Numbered from the stretch's first letter, positions 22,926-32,752 are shown. The stretch: DNA of 40,059 nt from an uncultured Lachnospiraceae bacterium (GCA_910577785.1 CAJTNT010000036.1:1-40059), one strand, 5' to 3'. Translations and numbers: made by a program. The notes: a model not told the origin generated them from the sequence alone.

Positions 22926-23837
22926 CTATTTCCTGGGGTGCGCCTTCCGATAGGCTTCCCTTATCTGGCCCTTGCCCTCTTCCCGGCTTGCCTGGGCATA
23001 CATATGCGTCGTGGCCACATCCGCATGGCCCAGCATCTCCTGGACTGAGCGCAGATCCGCCCCATTGTCCACCAGATGCGAGGCAAACGAATGGCGTAGG
23101 GTATGGGGCGTCAGTTCCCCGCTTATCCCCGCTTTCTTGCCATAAGATTTCACCAGCTTCCAAAACCCCTGGCGGCTCATGGGCTGCCCAGAGCAATTTG
23201 TAAACAGCCAGGGCTCCGATTCCTCCTGCACAAACGTGCTGCGCCCCTTGTGCAGATAGGCTTCCAAGGCTCCTTTTGCCACCGTCCCAAAGGGGATGAC
23301 GCGTTCCTTGCCTCCTCCATTGCACACAATATATTCCATGGCAAGATTCACATCAGAAACCTGCAAAGAGACCAGCTCTGAAACCCGGATGCCCGTGGCA
23401 TATAAAAGTTCCAGCATGGCGCGATCCCGCAGCCCCTTGGGCGTACTTCCCCCTGCCTGTTCCAAAAGGCGCGCGATTTCTCCTTCTGTCAGAATGGAAG
23501 GCGCACGTTTCTCTACCTTGGGGCTCTTTAGCTCCCCTGCAGGATTCGAAACGAGAACCCTTTCCTGCAGCAGATATCCATAAAAAGCCTTCAGCGCGGC
23601 AATGCCCCTGGAAATCGTGGCCGGCCTCCTGCCCTGCTTCTCCTGGTAAAGGATATAGGAATTCAGTCCCGTAGCCGTAACCTGCCCTACCTGTTCAATA
23701 CCCTGTTCCAGAAAGTAGCGTTCCATCTTCCTCAAATCCCGTTCATAACAAATGGCCGTATTGTCAGAGACCTTCTTAGCCTCCCGCATATAGTGAATAA
23801 AATCTTGAATCTCTTTTGTCATCATAGTTTGACCCAT
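22926..23837 (-). CDS. xerD: Site-specific tyrosine recombinase XerD-like
   Basis: 303 residues, the usual Xer length. The N-terminal SAM-like core-binding domain (about 1-95) reads DNTAICYERDLRKMERYF. The catalytic domain has the Arg in ATGIRVSELVSL (about 155), Lys near GGKERVIP, HTLRHSFASHL (about 245-255), and LGHADVATTHMY with the nucleophilic Tyr near 280. It resolves chromosome dimers. Position next to spoIIM and a NUDIX gene matches the conserved Firmicute order nudF-spoIIM-xerD, supporting the housekeeping role over phage integration. Start codons at 23837, 23825 and 23822 are all possible; none has a strong ribosome-binding site. Confidence 0.9.
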   Translation of the reverse strand: MGQTMMTKEIQDFIHYMREAKKVSDNTAICYERDLRKMERYFLEQGIEQVGQVTATGLNSYILYQEKQGRRPATISRGIAALKAFYGYLLQERVLVSNPAGELKSPKVEKRAPSILTEGEIARLLEQAGGSTPKGLRDRAMLELLYATGIRVSELVSLQVSDVNLAMEYIVCNGGGKERVIPFGTVAKGALEAYLHKGRSTFVQEESEPWLFTNCSGQPMSRQGFWKLVKSYGKKAGISGELTPHTLRHSFASHLVDNGADLRSVQEMLGHADVATTHMYAQASREEGKGQIREAYRKAHPRK

Positions 23838-23925
23838 TCCATAAATTTACTGTCTGCAATTTACTCCCTATCTCTATTCCGTGTCTTCCTAATCACCATT
23901 GTCTTTCTTATATTGTAATACTTTT

Positions 23926-24549
23926 TTAAAATAATTTCAATATATTTTTAAGAATTACGGGATTAACATAACTTTCAAGAAATATTCCTGTAACAAATAA
24001 GAGCAGCAGCAGAATTGCTGCCAATGCGCCCATTCCATAGGCATACTTTTTTTCTAAAAAATACTCCCCCCGCAGGCGCTGACGCAGGAACAGGGCAAAG
24101 CCAAAATATCCCCCATAGGCTGCCAGATAGCATACATATTGGGGCAGCAGGCCGCCCAGCACCAGCAGGATCCCTTTAAGCCCATATTTTGCAATGCCTG
24201 TAGAGAGCATGAAACCGACAGAAAACCCCTGCCAGCCCAGCACCAGCACGCTGGAAAGCAGCCCCAAGGCGCTGAACATCAAAAACAGCAGCAGAAGCAG
24301 CAGCGGCAGGCGTTCTTCTAAAATATAAAAAAATAAATGCTCCGCATTGATATCCGTATAACGGAACTTCTCTATAAAATAGTCGTTGAGGATCCCTGCA
24401 TTGGAGACCGCTTCTCGCCCCATCAGGTTCGCCATAAAAATCCCTGCCACAAAAGCCCCCAGCAAAAATCCCTTCATCGCCTTCCCCCACAGTTCCCCTT
24501 TCCAAAGCTGCAGATGCCCCCTGTGTGGCAAATTCAGTATTTTTTTCAT
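23926..24549 (-). CDS. spoIIM: Stage II sporulation protein M
   Basis: About 207 residues, integral membrane protein of the DMP peptidoglycan machine that drives forespore engulfment. Spans lie near residues 25-42, 80-110, 120-150 and 170-190. Family features are LLGAFVAGIFMANL near the first span, VLGWQGFSVGFMLS, and GLLPQYVCYLAAYGGY. I chose the ATG at 24549, with GAAGGG upstream; a TTG at 24561 is the alternative. It lies between the NUDIX pseudogene and xerD as in Bacillus. It is direct evidence that the organism, or its recent ancestor, forms endospores. Confidence 0.9.
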   Translation of the reverse strand: MKKILNLPHRGHLQLWKGELWGKAMKGFLLGAFVAGIFMANLMGREAVSNAGILNDYFIEKFRYTDINAEHLFFYILEERLPLLLLLLFLMFSALGLLSSVLVLGWQGFSVGFMLSTGIAKYGLKGILLVLGGLLPQYVCYLAAYGGYFGFALFLRQRLRGEYFLEKKYAYGMGALAAILLLLLFVTGIFLESYVNPVILKNILKLF

Positions 24550-24603
24550 AAAGCCCTTCAAACTTCTCTTTTTACTAAGTCTATGCGGGCCTTGTACAAA
24601 AAA

Positions 24604-25146
24604 TTATAGATATTTATTCTTATATGCCATAATTGCCGCTACGGTCTTGCCATCCTGGATGATCCCCTGGTAAATCAGGCCGCACAGTTCTTCCACGGTA
24701 TACGGCTCCAGATCGATAAATTCCCCCTCATCCAGGTGCTGGTGGGAAGGAAGCAAGTCCCTTGCCAGATAGACATCCACCATCTCATTGCAGAAAGCTA
24801 CCGTTGTGCGCAAAGACAGCAGAAACTCCAAGTTCTCACAGCGGTATCCCGTCTCTTCCTCCAATTCCCTTGCCGCACACTCCACGGTAGGCTCCGTCTT
24901 AGAATCCCTGGATCCCGCTGGGATCTCCAGGGTAGAGCGTTCCAGCGCATTGCGGTACTAGCGCACCATCAAGATCCGCCCATCCGGCAATACTGGCACG
25001 ACTGCCGCCGCCCCCTTCCGATGCTCCACATAATCCCATTTCTCCACCTTCCCATCTGGCAATTGCATATAATCCGAATAGACATCTACAATTGCCCCCT
25101 CATGTTCCAATACCCTCTTCACCCTTTTCAGCAACGGCTGCTTCAT
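24604..25146 (-). pseudogene. nudF: ADP-ribose pyrophosphatase (NudF type) broken by one amber codon
   Basis: An otherwise intact 180-residue NUDIX gene. The N-terminal part (MKQPLLKRVKRVLEHEG ... GRILMVR) ends at TAG, 24958-24960. The same frame then continues YRNALERSTLEIPAG ... ARELEEETGYR, with a complete NUDIX box (PAG, then RELEEETG), and runs to a normal end. Relatives read VRQYR at this point, so a Gln codon (CAG) to TAG change explains the break. There is no frameshift and no other damage. AGGAGAGAT precedes the start. TAG is used as a normal stop elsewhere in the window (for example aroF). It could be a fresh null mutation, a sequencing error or, less likely, read-through. Confidence 0.88.
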
Positions 25147-25221
25147 ACGACCTATCTCTCCTTTTCTGTCCTATTTCATACTGTTCGCAAAATAAACCTG
25201 CCGCAGTATCCATTAATAACG

Positions 25222-25255
25222 AAGGCCGCCAACAAACACTTATGTTGACGGCCTT
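25222..25255 (-). terminator. Hairpin after rny, weak terminator
   Basis: An imperfect stem aaggccgccaaca / tgttgacggcctt lies in the space between rny and the NUDIX gene. The T-tract on the minus strand is poor (TTCGTTATT), so it may be a processing or stability hairpin. Confidence 0.45.
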
Positions 25256-25318
25256 ATCTGCCAATCCTCTGGCAGCCTGGCTATAGGCAGCTTATCTGCC
25301 ACCCCCCAGTCTGCAGCA

Positions 25319-26866
25319 TTACTTGGCATATTCAGTCACACGAGATTCCCGGATGACATTAATCTTAATCTGACCCGGGTATTCCAGCTCATTCTCAATC
25401 TGCTTAGAAATATCACGCGCTAACAAAACCATATCGGCATCGCTAATTTGATCAGGAACTACCATAATCCGAATCTCCCTGCCTGCCTGAATGGCAAATG
25501 ACTTATCAACACCTTTGAATCCATTTGCAATATCTTCCAGCTGTTGTAATCTGTTTGAATATGTTTCTAATGTCTCGCGCCTTGCGCCCGGCCTTGCCGC
25601 CGAAATGGCATCGGCTGCCTGTACCAGGCATGCAACCAGCGACTGTGGTTCTACATCCCCATGATGTGCTTCAACTGCATTAATGATGGTAGCGCTTTCC
25701 TTATACTTCCGGCACAGGTCCACGCCAATCTGAATATGTGATCCTTCCATTTCATGATCGACGGATTTGCCAATATCATGAAGCAGACCAGCCCTTTTCG
25801 CCAGCCTGACATCCACACCGACCTCAGCAGCCAGCAGCCCAGAAAGCTGCGCCACCTCGATGGAATGCTTCAGTGCATTCTGCCCATAGCTTGTCCGGAA
25901 CTTCATCTTGCCCAGCAGCCGAACCAGCTCTGGATGGATGCCATGCACGCCTACTTCCAGAGTCGCCTCTTCGCCTTCTTCCCGGATCATGGATTCCACT
26001 TCCTTTTGGGCTTTTTCCACCATTTCTTCAATCCTGGCCGGATGGATACGACCATCCACGATCAATTTCTCTAAGGCAATACGTGCCACTTCCCTCCGGA
26101 TAGGGTCAAATCCGGACAGGATGACAGCTTCCGGCGTATCGTCAATAATCAAGTCCACGCCTGTCATCGTCTCTAAGGTACGGATATTCCGCCCTTCCCT
26201 TCCGATAATCCTTCCCTTCATCTCGTCATTGGGAAGCTGCACAACGGAAATCGTGCTTTCCGACACATGGTCTGCGGCACACTTCTGGATGGCCGTAACA
26301 ATGTATTCCCGTGCCTTTTTCCCCGCTTCTTCCTTTGCCCTGGTATCCATTTCTTTGATCAATTTTGCAGTGTCGAGTTTCACATCATCTTCTACCATTT
26401 TCAAAAGATAATCTTTTGCCTGTTCAGAGGTTAACCTTGAGATTCTCTCCAGTTCCTGTACGCGCTCTTCGTGTAGCTTTGACACTTCTGCCTTCTGCCT
26501 GTTAATCTCATCTTCCTTCGCTGCAAAGCCTGCTTCCTTCTTCTCGATGGCTTCCAACTTCCGATCCAGATTCTCTTCCTTCTGGATAATACGCCGCTCG
26601 TTGCGCTGAATCTCATTCCTGCGTTCTCGGATTTCCTTGTCCAGCTCGTTCTTGGTCTTGATGGACTCTTCCTTGATTTCCAGCATGGATTCGCGCTTCT
26701 TGTTCTCAGCAGTCTTTACCGCTTCATCAATGATTTCCCTCGCCTTCTCTTCCGCGCTTCCAATCTTAGACTCTGATACACGCCTGCAATAGGACACAGA
26801 AGCAAAATAGGTGACGGGCACTGCGATGATTAACGTGACAACTACAGCGATTAAAATTTGTGGCAC
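25319..26866 (-). CDS. rny: Ribonuclease Y
   Basis: 515 residues. Membrane-anchored endoribonuclease that starts mRNA decay. Layout: N-terminal span (residues 2-24), a long charged coiled coil (about 30-200, repeated Glu/Lys/Arg), a KH domain with GRIIGREGRNIR near 217, and an HD domain with HDIGKSVDHEMEGSH near 363 and ARPGARRE. The start is GTG at 26866 with GGAGG seven bases upstream. It sits between recX and the NUDIX gene in the order typical of this clade. Confidence 0.95.
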   Translation of the reverse strand: MPQILIAVVVTLIIAVPVTYFASVSYCRRVSESKIGSAEEKAREIIDEAVKTAENKKRESMLEIKEESIKTKNELDKEIRERRNEIQRNERRIIQKEENLDRKLEAIEKKEAGFAAKEDEINRQKAEVSKLHEERVQELERISRLTSEQAKDYLLKMVEDDVKLDTAKLIKEMDTRAKEEAGKKAREYIVTAIQKCAADHVSESTISVVQLPNDEMKGRIIGREGRNIRTLETMTGVDLIIDDTPEAVILSGFDPIRREVARIALEKLIVDGRIHPARIEEMVEKAQKEVESMIREEGEEATLEVGVHGIHPELVRLLGKMKFRTSYGQNALKHSIEVAQLSGLLAAEVGVDVRLAKRAGLLHDIGKSVDHEMEGSHIQIGVDLCRKYKESATIINAVEAHHGDVEPQSLVACLVQAADAISAARPGARRETLETYSNRLQQLEDIANGFKGVDKSFAIQAGREIRIMVVPDQISDADMVLLARDISKQIENELEYPGQIKINVIRESRVTEYAK

Positions 26867-26944
26867 AGGAGCACCTCCCTTATAAAGTTTTCATTGTACA
26901 TACAAAAAAACCTACAACGTACTAATTTTATACTTTTTTTCCAC

Positions 26945-27550
26945 TTATGTCAAGTGGTCTAATACATGCAAAATATCATCCATATGAAAACCCTTGCGCA
27001 TCAGGAACTGACAAATGCGCCGTTTTTCCTTAAGAGAGGCCGTTTCCCCGGGGTAATTTTTTTTCTGCACCCATTTTAAAATTAATTCCTGCTCATCCTC
27101 CAAAATATATTCGGATTCCAGCGCCTGCTCTGCCAGCTCCCGCCGGATGCCCTTCCTGTACAGGCTCATGCGCATCTGCTCACGGCTTTTTTTCTCCTGC
27201 TGGGAACGCACATAATTCCTGGCATAACGGGCATCGTCCAGATAATGGGCATCCATTGCATAGGCAATGGCCTCTTCTATAATCCCTTCCGGGTAGCCGC
27301 CCTGCTGGAGCTTTTGGCGGATCTGCGCTTCCGTGCGGTCCATCTGCCCCAACAGGTACAGCATCCTCCTCTTCGCCCGTTTCAGAAGGATCCCGCCATA
27401 TATTTCCTGGTACAGGGCAGCGGAAACCTCCTGCCCTTCCTGCAAAGCCAATGCCCTGATTTCCCCTTTGTAAAGGGCAAAAACCATCCCATTATCCAGG
27501 CAGACCCGGGAGCGCTTTTTATCCAATGGGACAATCTGTTCTATCTGCAT
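26945..27550 (-). CDS. recX: RecX regulatory protein
   Basis: 201 residues. Small helical protein that binds RecA filaments and limits their extension. Three-helix RecX repeats are visible: RMLYLLGQMDRTEAQIRQKLQQGGYPEGIIEEAI, YLDDARYARNYVRSQQ, and KSREQMRMSLYRKGI, then a C-terminal KKRRICQFLMRKGFHMDDI. It lies 108 bp after recA in the same direction. Co-transcription with SOS-controlled recA is likely. The Shine-Dalgarno sequence (GAAGG) directly abuts the ATG, so the start is less certain than the frame. Confidence 0.9.
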   Translation of the reverse strand: MQIEQIVPLDKKRSRVCLDNGMVFALYKGEIRALALQEGQEVSAALYQEIYGGILLKRAKRRMLYLLGQMDRTEAQIRQKLQQGGYPEGIIEEAIAYAMDAHYLDDARYARNYVRSQQEKKSREQMRMSLYRKGIRRELAEQALESEYILEDEQELILKWVQKKNYPGETASLKEKRRICQFLMRKGFHMDDILHVLDHLT

Positions 27551-27658
27551 CCTTCTTACTGCCCTTTCCTAAAATCCCTTTGGGTGATTGTCGGAGTAAA
27601 CGCTTGGCAGCTTCCCCAACGCCGGGCTGCAAAGCCGCCGCATCCGCTTCACCATTCC

Positions 27659-28807
27659 TCAGCCTTCCGCTCCTGGCATATCCGCAAGCCCTGGAGCCGC
27701 TCCTTCCATCTCCTGCTCTAGGAAATCCGCATCTTCTTCCTGCCCATCCAGGCTCCCTGCCTCTTCGGTATCCACCCGCTTAGACAATACCTGGCTGCGT
27801 ACCTGGCTTTCCACTTCTGCACAGACATCGGCATTGTCCCGCAGATACTGCTTGGCATTCTCGCGCCCCTGGCCGATCTTGCTGTTATTATAGGCAAACC
27901 ATGCGCCGGACTTCTGGATAATGCCCAAATCTGCGGCAATATCCAGGATATCTCCTTCCCTAGAAATCCCCTGTCCAAACATAATGTCAAACTCTGCTTC
28001 CTTGAACGGCGGAGCAACCTTGTTCTTCACAACCTTAATCCTGGTGCGGTTGCCGATAAACTCCCCTGCCTGCTTGAGCGATTCAATCTTGCGCACCTCT
28101 AAGCGGATGGAGGAATAGAACTTCAGCGCACGTCCGCCAGTCGTCGTCTCTGGATTCCCAAACATCACGCCTACTTTCTCACGCAGCTGATTGATAAAAA
28201 TAACGATACAGTTGGTACGGCTGATGATGCCGGTAAGCTTACGGAGCGCCTGGGACATCAGGCGAGCCTGCAGGCCGACATGGGAATCCCCCATATCCCC
28301 ATCAATCTCCGCCTTAGGGACAAGGGCTGCCACAGAGTCAACAATAATAATGTCAACCGCGCCGGAACGCACCATTGTCTCCGTAATCTCCAAAGCCTGC
28401 TCTCCGTTATCTGGCTGGGAAATATACAGGTTGTCAATGTCCACGCCGATGTTCTTGGCATAGACAGGATCCAGGGCATGCTCCGCGTCAATAAAGCCGG
28501 CAATCCCGCCTTCCTTTTGTACCGCCGCTACCATATGCAGCGCCACAGTGGTCTTACCGCTGGATTCCGGGCCATATACCTCCACGACCCTCCCCCGGGG
28601 GACGCCGCCTACCCCCAGAGCCAGATCCAAGCTGAGGCACCCTGTAGGGACGGCCTCCACATTCATATTGGCTGCCGAAGCCCCCAGCTTCATAATGGAG
28701 CCCTTGCCAAAATCTTTCTCAATCTTCGCAATGGCTGCATCCAGCGCTTTTAATCTATCTTCTTTCTTCTCTACCTTCTTGGCTTCTTTTTTGGTTTCTT
28801 TTGCCAT
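27659..28807 (-). CDS. recA: Recombinase RecA
   Basis: 382 residues. ATP-dependent strand-exchange protein and co-protease for LexA. Motifs: GPESSGKTT (Walker A, about 78-86), IIVDSVAALVPKAE (Walker B), MGDSHVGLQARLMSQALRKL (split over L1), INQLREKVGVMFGNPETTTGGRALKFY (L2 region), and an acidic C-terminal tail. The ATG at 28807 was chosen because AAGGAG lies seven bases upstream; the ATG at 28813 is too close. A LexA box and a near-consensus promoter precede it, so SOS control is expected. Confidence 0.97.
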   Translation of the reverse strand: MAKETKKEAKKVEKKEDRLKALDAAIAKIEKDFGKGSIMKLGASAANMNVEAVPTGCLSLDLALGVGGVPRGRVVEVYGPESSGKTTVALHMVAAVQKEGGIAGFIDAEHALDPVYAKNIGVDIDNLYISQPDNGEQALEITETMVRSGAVDIIIVDSVAALVPKAEIDGDMGDSHVGLQARLMSQALRKLTGIISRTNCIVIFINQLREKVGVMFGNPETTTGGRALKFYSSIRLEVRKIESLKQAGEFIGNRTRIKVVKNKVAPPFKEAEFDIMFGQGISREGDILDIAADLGIIQKSGAWFAYNNSKIGQGRENAKQYLRDNADVCAEVESQVRSQVLSKRVDTEEAGSLDGQEEDADFLEQEMEGAAPGLADMPGAEG

Positions 28808-28825
28808 ATCCATTCTCCTTTACAT

Positions 28826-28877
28826 GAACTTATGTTCGCCTTTCTTCCATATTATTACAATTTTGCTGGGATGTCAA
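28826..28877 (-). promoter_or_regulatory. recA promoter and LexA (SOS) box
   Basis: On the minus strand TTGACA (28872-28877) and TAATAT (28849-28854) have a 17-bp spacer. CGAACATAAGTTC (28826-28838) matches the Gram-positive LexA consensus CGAACN4GTTCG at all but the last base and lies just downstream of the -10, where bound LexA would block elongation. Confidence 0.88.
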
Positions 28878-28993
28878 CTGGTTTTTTGGGTAAATTTCAG
28901 ATTTTCTCAATCTCTGTGTTACCGTTCCTTGCATAACGGAGGGTTTCTTGTCCTGTGAATAAACAACAATGCTGTGCTGATTTACGGAATAAA

Positions 28994-29022
28994 GCGAAAA
29001 GAACAGTTACAGAATGTAACTG
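28994..29022 (-). terminator. Terminator of addB
   Basis: On the minus strand ACAGTTAC-attct-GTAACTGT is followed by TCTTTTCGCTTT. It lies 44 bp after the addB stop. Confidence 0.65.
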
Positions 29023-29065
29023 TCCTTTATTATACCTTCTTCGCCTTGCCCCGTCAAGCGCTAAA

Positions 29066-32000
29066 TCATTCCAGGCTCTCTTCCATCCGTGCGAAGATTT
29101 CCCCTTCGTCCTTGATTTCCTCCAGCTTGCGGTACTCCCATCCCGGGGAGGCGGCGTCAAAGCCGCAGATGCCATGGTAAGGGCAGTAATCACAGCCGCT
29201 GCTGTCCCCAAGCCGGTAAGGCTCTGCCCCAATCTCCCCGCGGAAAATCTGCCTGCCGATATCGCGGATTTTATGGCTGGCATATCGGGAGAGAATCTGG
29301 AATTCCTCCTTCACGGCGCGTTTGGCCTTTTTGCTGACGCTTGCATCCTCTTCCTCCCCGGCAACCCCCACAAGCTTCAGCTCCTCCAGGATCTTGGCCT
29401 GGATTTCCTCGTCAGGCTGCCCAGATTTTCCCTCAATTACCGGGTCATCCAGATGGTAATAGTACATGCCGCCTGGCAATACTTCTTTTCCTGGGTATTT
29501 CCTTCTTAGGAGTTCCACGGCAGAGTTCAAATATACCACCAGCTGCAGCTGCAGCCCGTGGTATAAGGACAGAAGCTGGAACTCCCGGCTGCCTGACTTA
29601 TAATCTATGACCTTCACGTAGACTTTATCTTCCGTCTTCTTGGTGTCAATGCGGTCAATCCTCCCCTGCAGGCGCATTTTTTCCTCTTCGCTGAGGATAA
29701 AATTCACTGCCTCCAGGTTCTCTGCAAAAGAAAACGAAACCTCATAGCCTTCGGGGGCAAAATGGCTGGTACGGATCTGTTCGGCCACCGTCTCCACCGT
29801 CCGCCTAAGGATGCGCTTCATCCGCTCCACCAGGTAAGCTGTCCGCGCCTCTTCCAGCAGGAAGCTGTCAAGGCCTGTGCCAAGGGCTTTCTCCACCGCC
29901 TGCTCAATCAGTTCCTCCTCCACATCCTTCGGCACGTCAAACCATTGGTAGCCCGCCTGCTCTAAGGCATGGGAATAATGCTCCAGCGCCTCATGGAACA
30001 TCGTCCCCATATCCACAGGGGCAAATTCTCCCAGGCTGCGCTCCTCCAGCTTCAGCCCATATTGGAGGAAATGGCTAAAGGCGCAGGCGCTAAACTTCTC
30101 CAACCTAGTCACGCTGTTTTCCAGAACCCTGCCATAGAGCGCCCGGGTGACGTCCGCGCCCATCGGCCTGCTATGGTATTGGTAGAAAGCCGCTTCCAGG
30201 AACAGCCGTATTTTCTCCCGCCAGGCATCCTGTGCCATATACCACTGGCAGAGCCCCCGCCAAGCTGGGTGTATCTGCCCCTTCTTCGCTTCCTTTAAGC
30301 CTTCGACGAAAAATCTCAGGCTGCTTTTGGGCGTGGCAAGCTGCTGCAGGCCAAAGTCCTGGGATTCTTCAAGCCGTACCGGGACTAGGCCAGGGAACAT
30401 TTTCAGGATTGTCCCTATGAGATAGGATTTCCTGGCCTCTTTCCCATCCTGGCTAGCCCGAAACCAGATGATGTATAATTTCTCCGAAGGCTTCGTCAGG
30501 TTGAGGTATAGGTAAAATTTCTGGATAAAGCTCTTCTCGCGGTCTGTCGGCGCAAGCTCTATGCCATGGGAGGCAAAGCATTCCCGGTCTGACTGGGAAA
30601 TAATGCCCCCGTGCTCCGATGCTTTCGGAATCAGCCCGTCATTGACCCCCACAAAAAATAAAACTTTAATATCTGAAAGCCTTGTCCTCTCAATGTCGCC
30701 GAATACCACCCTGTCATACCCTGGCGGGATAATGCCCACTGCCGCAGCTTCCAGGCCGGCCTCCAGCATTTCCCGATACTCCCTGGGCTCCATCCGCTCC
30801 TCCCCCAGAAGCTCCACCGCCTTATCCAAAAGATCCATGACAATGCGGTAAATCTGGGCATATTCTTTGGCCAGGGCATTCTCCCCCTCCTGGGCAAACC
30901 GCTCCTCATACCCGGCAAGCTGCCCCTCGACATCCAGGTCGTACATCAGACCATAGAGCGCCTTTGATTCTTCCAGCACCGTATGGTACTTCCCCCCTTC
31001 CTTGCGGAAAGCCTGCCAAACTGGCATAAACTGCCCGGCAAGCTGCTCCCGCAGCAGGTTGATCCGCTCCAGCTCCTCCGCATCCTGCGCACATCCCCGC
31101 CGCACCCATGCCTTCTGCCACTTGCCAAAACCGCGGACGCCCACGGACAGCAGGTAATTTTCCAGTAAGTCCACATCCTCCATCGCCATCCCTGACAGCC
31201 CACAGCGCAGATATCCAAGCACAGACTCATAGGAAAAATCCTGCTCCACCAAAAACAGAGCCTGCCGCAGAAATTCTGCCATCGGATGGAAGGCAATATT
31301 TTTCTTGGTATCCAGAAACAGGGGAATCTGATAGGCGTCAAAAATTTCCTGGGCATAATTGCCGTACATCTCTACATCCCCGCATACCACGGCAATGTCC
31401 TTGTAACGGTATCCCTGGCTGCGCACTAGTTCCTTAATCTTTCGGGCAACAAAGTGCAGTTCCTGCCTGGGACTCTGCAAAGAATAAAGGGAAATCTCAC
31501 CTTCTTCTGCCAACCCCGTTGCATAGCCTTCTGTCGGCTGGCCGCCCACAGCTCCTTGATAAGCGTCCTGCCCGGCCCGGAACAGGTTCTGCTCCAGCCA
31601 CAGCAGGCATGGCGCATGGCAAAACCGGCTTTCCCTGCCATGCGCCAGCCAATGCGGCTCTTTTACTTCCATGTGCTTCTCCCTTGCAATCCGCAGCAAA
31701 GTTCCGATGGTCTTTTTGCTCAGGTAAAATAATTCCTGGATGCCCGCCGTATGGTAGGGATCCTCCCGTGGATCCAACGCCACCGTTACCAGCGTTTCCT
31801 CTGTGAGCGGCAGCAGGGTCTCCATTAAATGGTATTGCACTGGGGTAAACCCAGTAAAGCCGTCCAGCGCCAGCACAGAATGTTTCAAAAGCTGCGACTG
31901 CCCTGCCACCTGCGCCAGCACCTCCAGCAATTCCTCCGCTGTAATGAAATTCCCTTCCAGATAGTCCTCAAATCCCTGGTACATCGTCTGGATATCCTGC

Positions 32001-32467
32001 ATTTTGTAACGGAACAATGGGGACTGCCCCTCGTCCTGGATAAAGAGATCCAGCTGCCCTGGCGTAATCCGGTATTGAGTCAGCTCTGAAATCACAGACT
32101 TCATTTCACTGATATAGCCTGTGCGCTTCATATTTGCCTTCAGCAGCTGCAGATGCTCCTGCTGCTCCTCCGCAACCCGCCGCAGCAGCAGGTTTTTCCC
32201 CGTCTCCTCCAAAATACAGATATCCCCCATCCCAAGCTCATCAAAAATCCGATAGGCAAGGCGGGGGAAACTTACCACATCTACATTCATAATGCTATGG
32301 CGCTCCTGGCGCATCACCAATTCCCTCTGAGCCTGCATCGTAAACTGTTCCGGCACCAGGACAAAATACATTTTATCCCGGTGCATCCTTGATTCCTCTA
32401 ATACCTTTTGGTACACATAATTGGATTTCCCACTGCCAGACGCCCCAAACACCAATTGCAACGACAT
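29066..32467 (-). CDS. addB: ATP-dependent helicase/exonuclease subunit AddB
   Basis: About 1133 residues, the family's usual length. AddAB processes double-strand breaks for RecA loading. N-terminal Walker A is GASGSGKSNYVYQ (about 8-20), followed by VLVPEQFTMQAQRE. Central helicase-like blocks include GDIERTRLSDIKVLFFVGVNDG. The C-terminal nuclease domain has VKVIDYKSG, an AddB/RecB motif, and Fe-S ligands CDYCPYHGIC with an earlier Cys in the SACAFSHFLQYG stretch, giving the four-Cys cluster of AddB. I start at ATG 32467 (AAAGGGG upstream). No addA is present inside the window downstream; recA follows instead, so addA must lie elsewhere or be absent. Confidence 0.93.
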   Translation of the reverse strand: MSLQLVFGASGSGKSNYVYQKVLEESRMHRDKMYFVLVPEQFTMQAQRELVMRQERHSIMNVDVVSFPRLAYRIFDELGMGDICILEETGKNLLLRRVAEEQQEHLQLLKANMKRTGYISEMKSVISELTQYRITPGQLDLFIQDEGQSPLFRYKMQDIQTMYQGFEDYLEGNFITAEELLEVLAQVAGQSQLLKHSVLALDGFTGFTPVQYHLMETLLPLTEETLVTVALDPREDPYHTAGIQELFYLSKKTIGTLLRIAREKHMEVKEPHWLAHGRESRFCHAPCLLWLEQNLFRAGQDAYQGAVGGQPTEGYATGLAEEGEISLYSLQSPRQELHFVARKIKELVRSQGYRYKDIAVVCGDVEMYGNYAQEIFDAYQIPLFLDTKKNIAFHPMAEFLRQALFLVEQDFSYESVLGYLRCGLSGMAMEDVDLLENYLLSVGVRGFGKWQKAWVRRGCAQDAEELERINLLREQLAGQFMPVWQAFRKEGGKYHTVLEESKALYGLMYDLDVEGQLAGYEERFAQEGENALAKEYAQIYRIVMDLLDKAVELLGEERMEPREYREMLEAGLEAAAVGIIPPGYDRVVFGDIERTRLSDIKVLFFVGVNDGLIPKASEHGGIISQSDRECFASHGIELAPTDREKSFIQKFYLYLNLTKPSEKLYIIWFRASQDGKEARKSYLIGTILKMFPGLVPVRLEESQDFGLQQLATPKSSLRFFVEGLKEAKKGQIHPAWRGLCQWYMAQDAWREKIRLFLEAAFYQYHSRPMGADVTRALYGRVLENSVTRLEKFSACAFSHFLQYGLKLEERSLGEFAPVDMGTMFHEALEHYSHALEQAGYQWFDVPKDVEEELIEQAVEKALGTGLDSFLLEEARTAYLVERMKRILRRTVETVAEQIRTSHFAPEGYEVSFSFAENLEAVNFILSEEEKMRLQGRIDRIDTKKTEDKVYVKVIDYKSGSREFQLLSLYHGLQLQLVVYLNSAVELLRRKYPGKEVLPGGMYYYHLDDPVIEGKSGQPDEEIQAKILEELKLVGVAGEEEDASVSKKAKRAVKEEFQILSRYASHKIRDIGRQIFRGEIGAEPYRLGDSSGCDYCPYHGICGFDAASPGWEYRKLEEIKDEGEIFARMEESLE

Positions 32468-32630
32468 ACTTAACCCCTTTCCACACACACGGCATACACG
32501 GCTAACTCACCGGCCATGGATACCACTGACATAAGAAACTGTTCAGAAATATTTTCCCACGAATCTTCACATCCGTCAAGAGTGTATGCCGTGTCCAGCA
32601 TACGGCACAGACGCACGTACCTACAAAAAA

Positions 32631-32667
32631 TGTGACCACGTCACAGAAGCAGCAAGCAGGATATGAT
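32631..32667 (+). promoter_or_regulatory. Crp/Fnr-like palindrome over the trxA promoter
   Basis: TGTGACCACGTCACA (32631-32645) is a perfect odd-length palindrome of the TGTGA-N-TCACA type, with five rather than six central bases. A -10 TATGAT (32662-32667) follows; at a 17-bp spacer the -35 position (32639-32644) falls inside the palindrome and has no consensus hexamer. That is the arrangement of an activated promoter. A Crp/Fnr gene lies just beyond trxA. Confidence 0.5.
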
Positions 32668-32752
32668 ACACTAACTACAGATAAAAAACACCCTTTGGGT
32701 ATGCCACAATGCGTAAAAACAACGCAGGAATAATGAAAGGAAGGTACTAATT

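Noticed and set aside
24958..24960. Amber codons as recoded sense codons (also one in the 4785-5340 pseudogene)
   Set aside because: TAG ends normal genes here (aroF), and the other broken gene has a frameshift as well, so ordinary decay is simpler.
32487..32606. Scattered ggcatac/gtatgcc repeats before trxA as a regulatory array
   Set aside because: Copies are few, differ in spacing and pair only partly; no consistent structure could be drawn.
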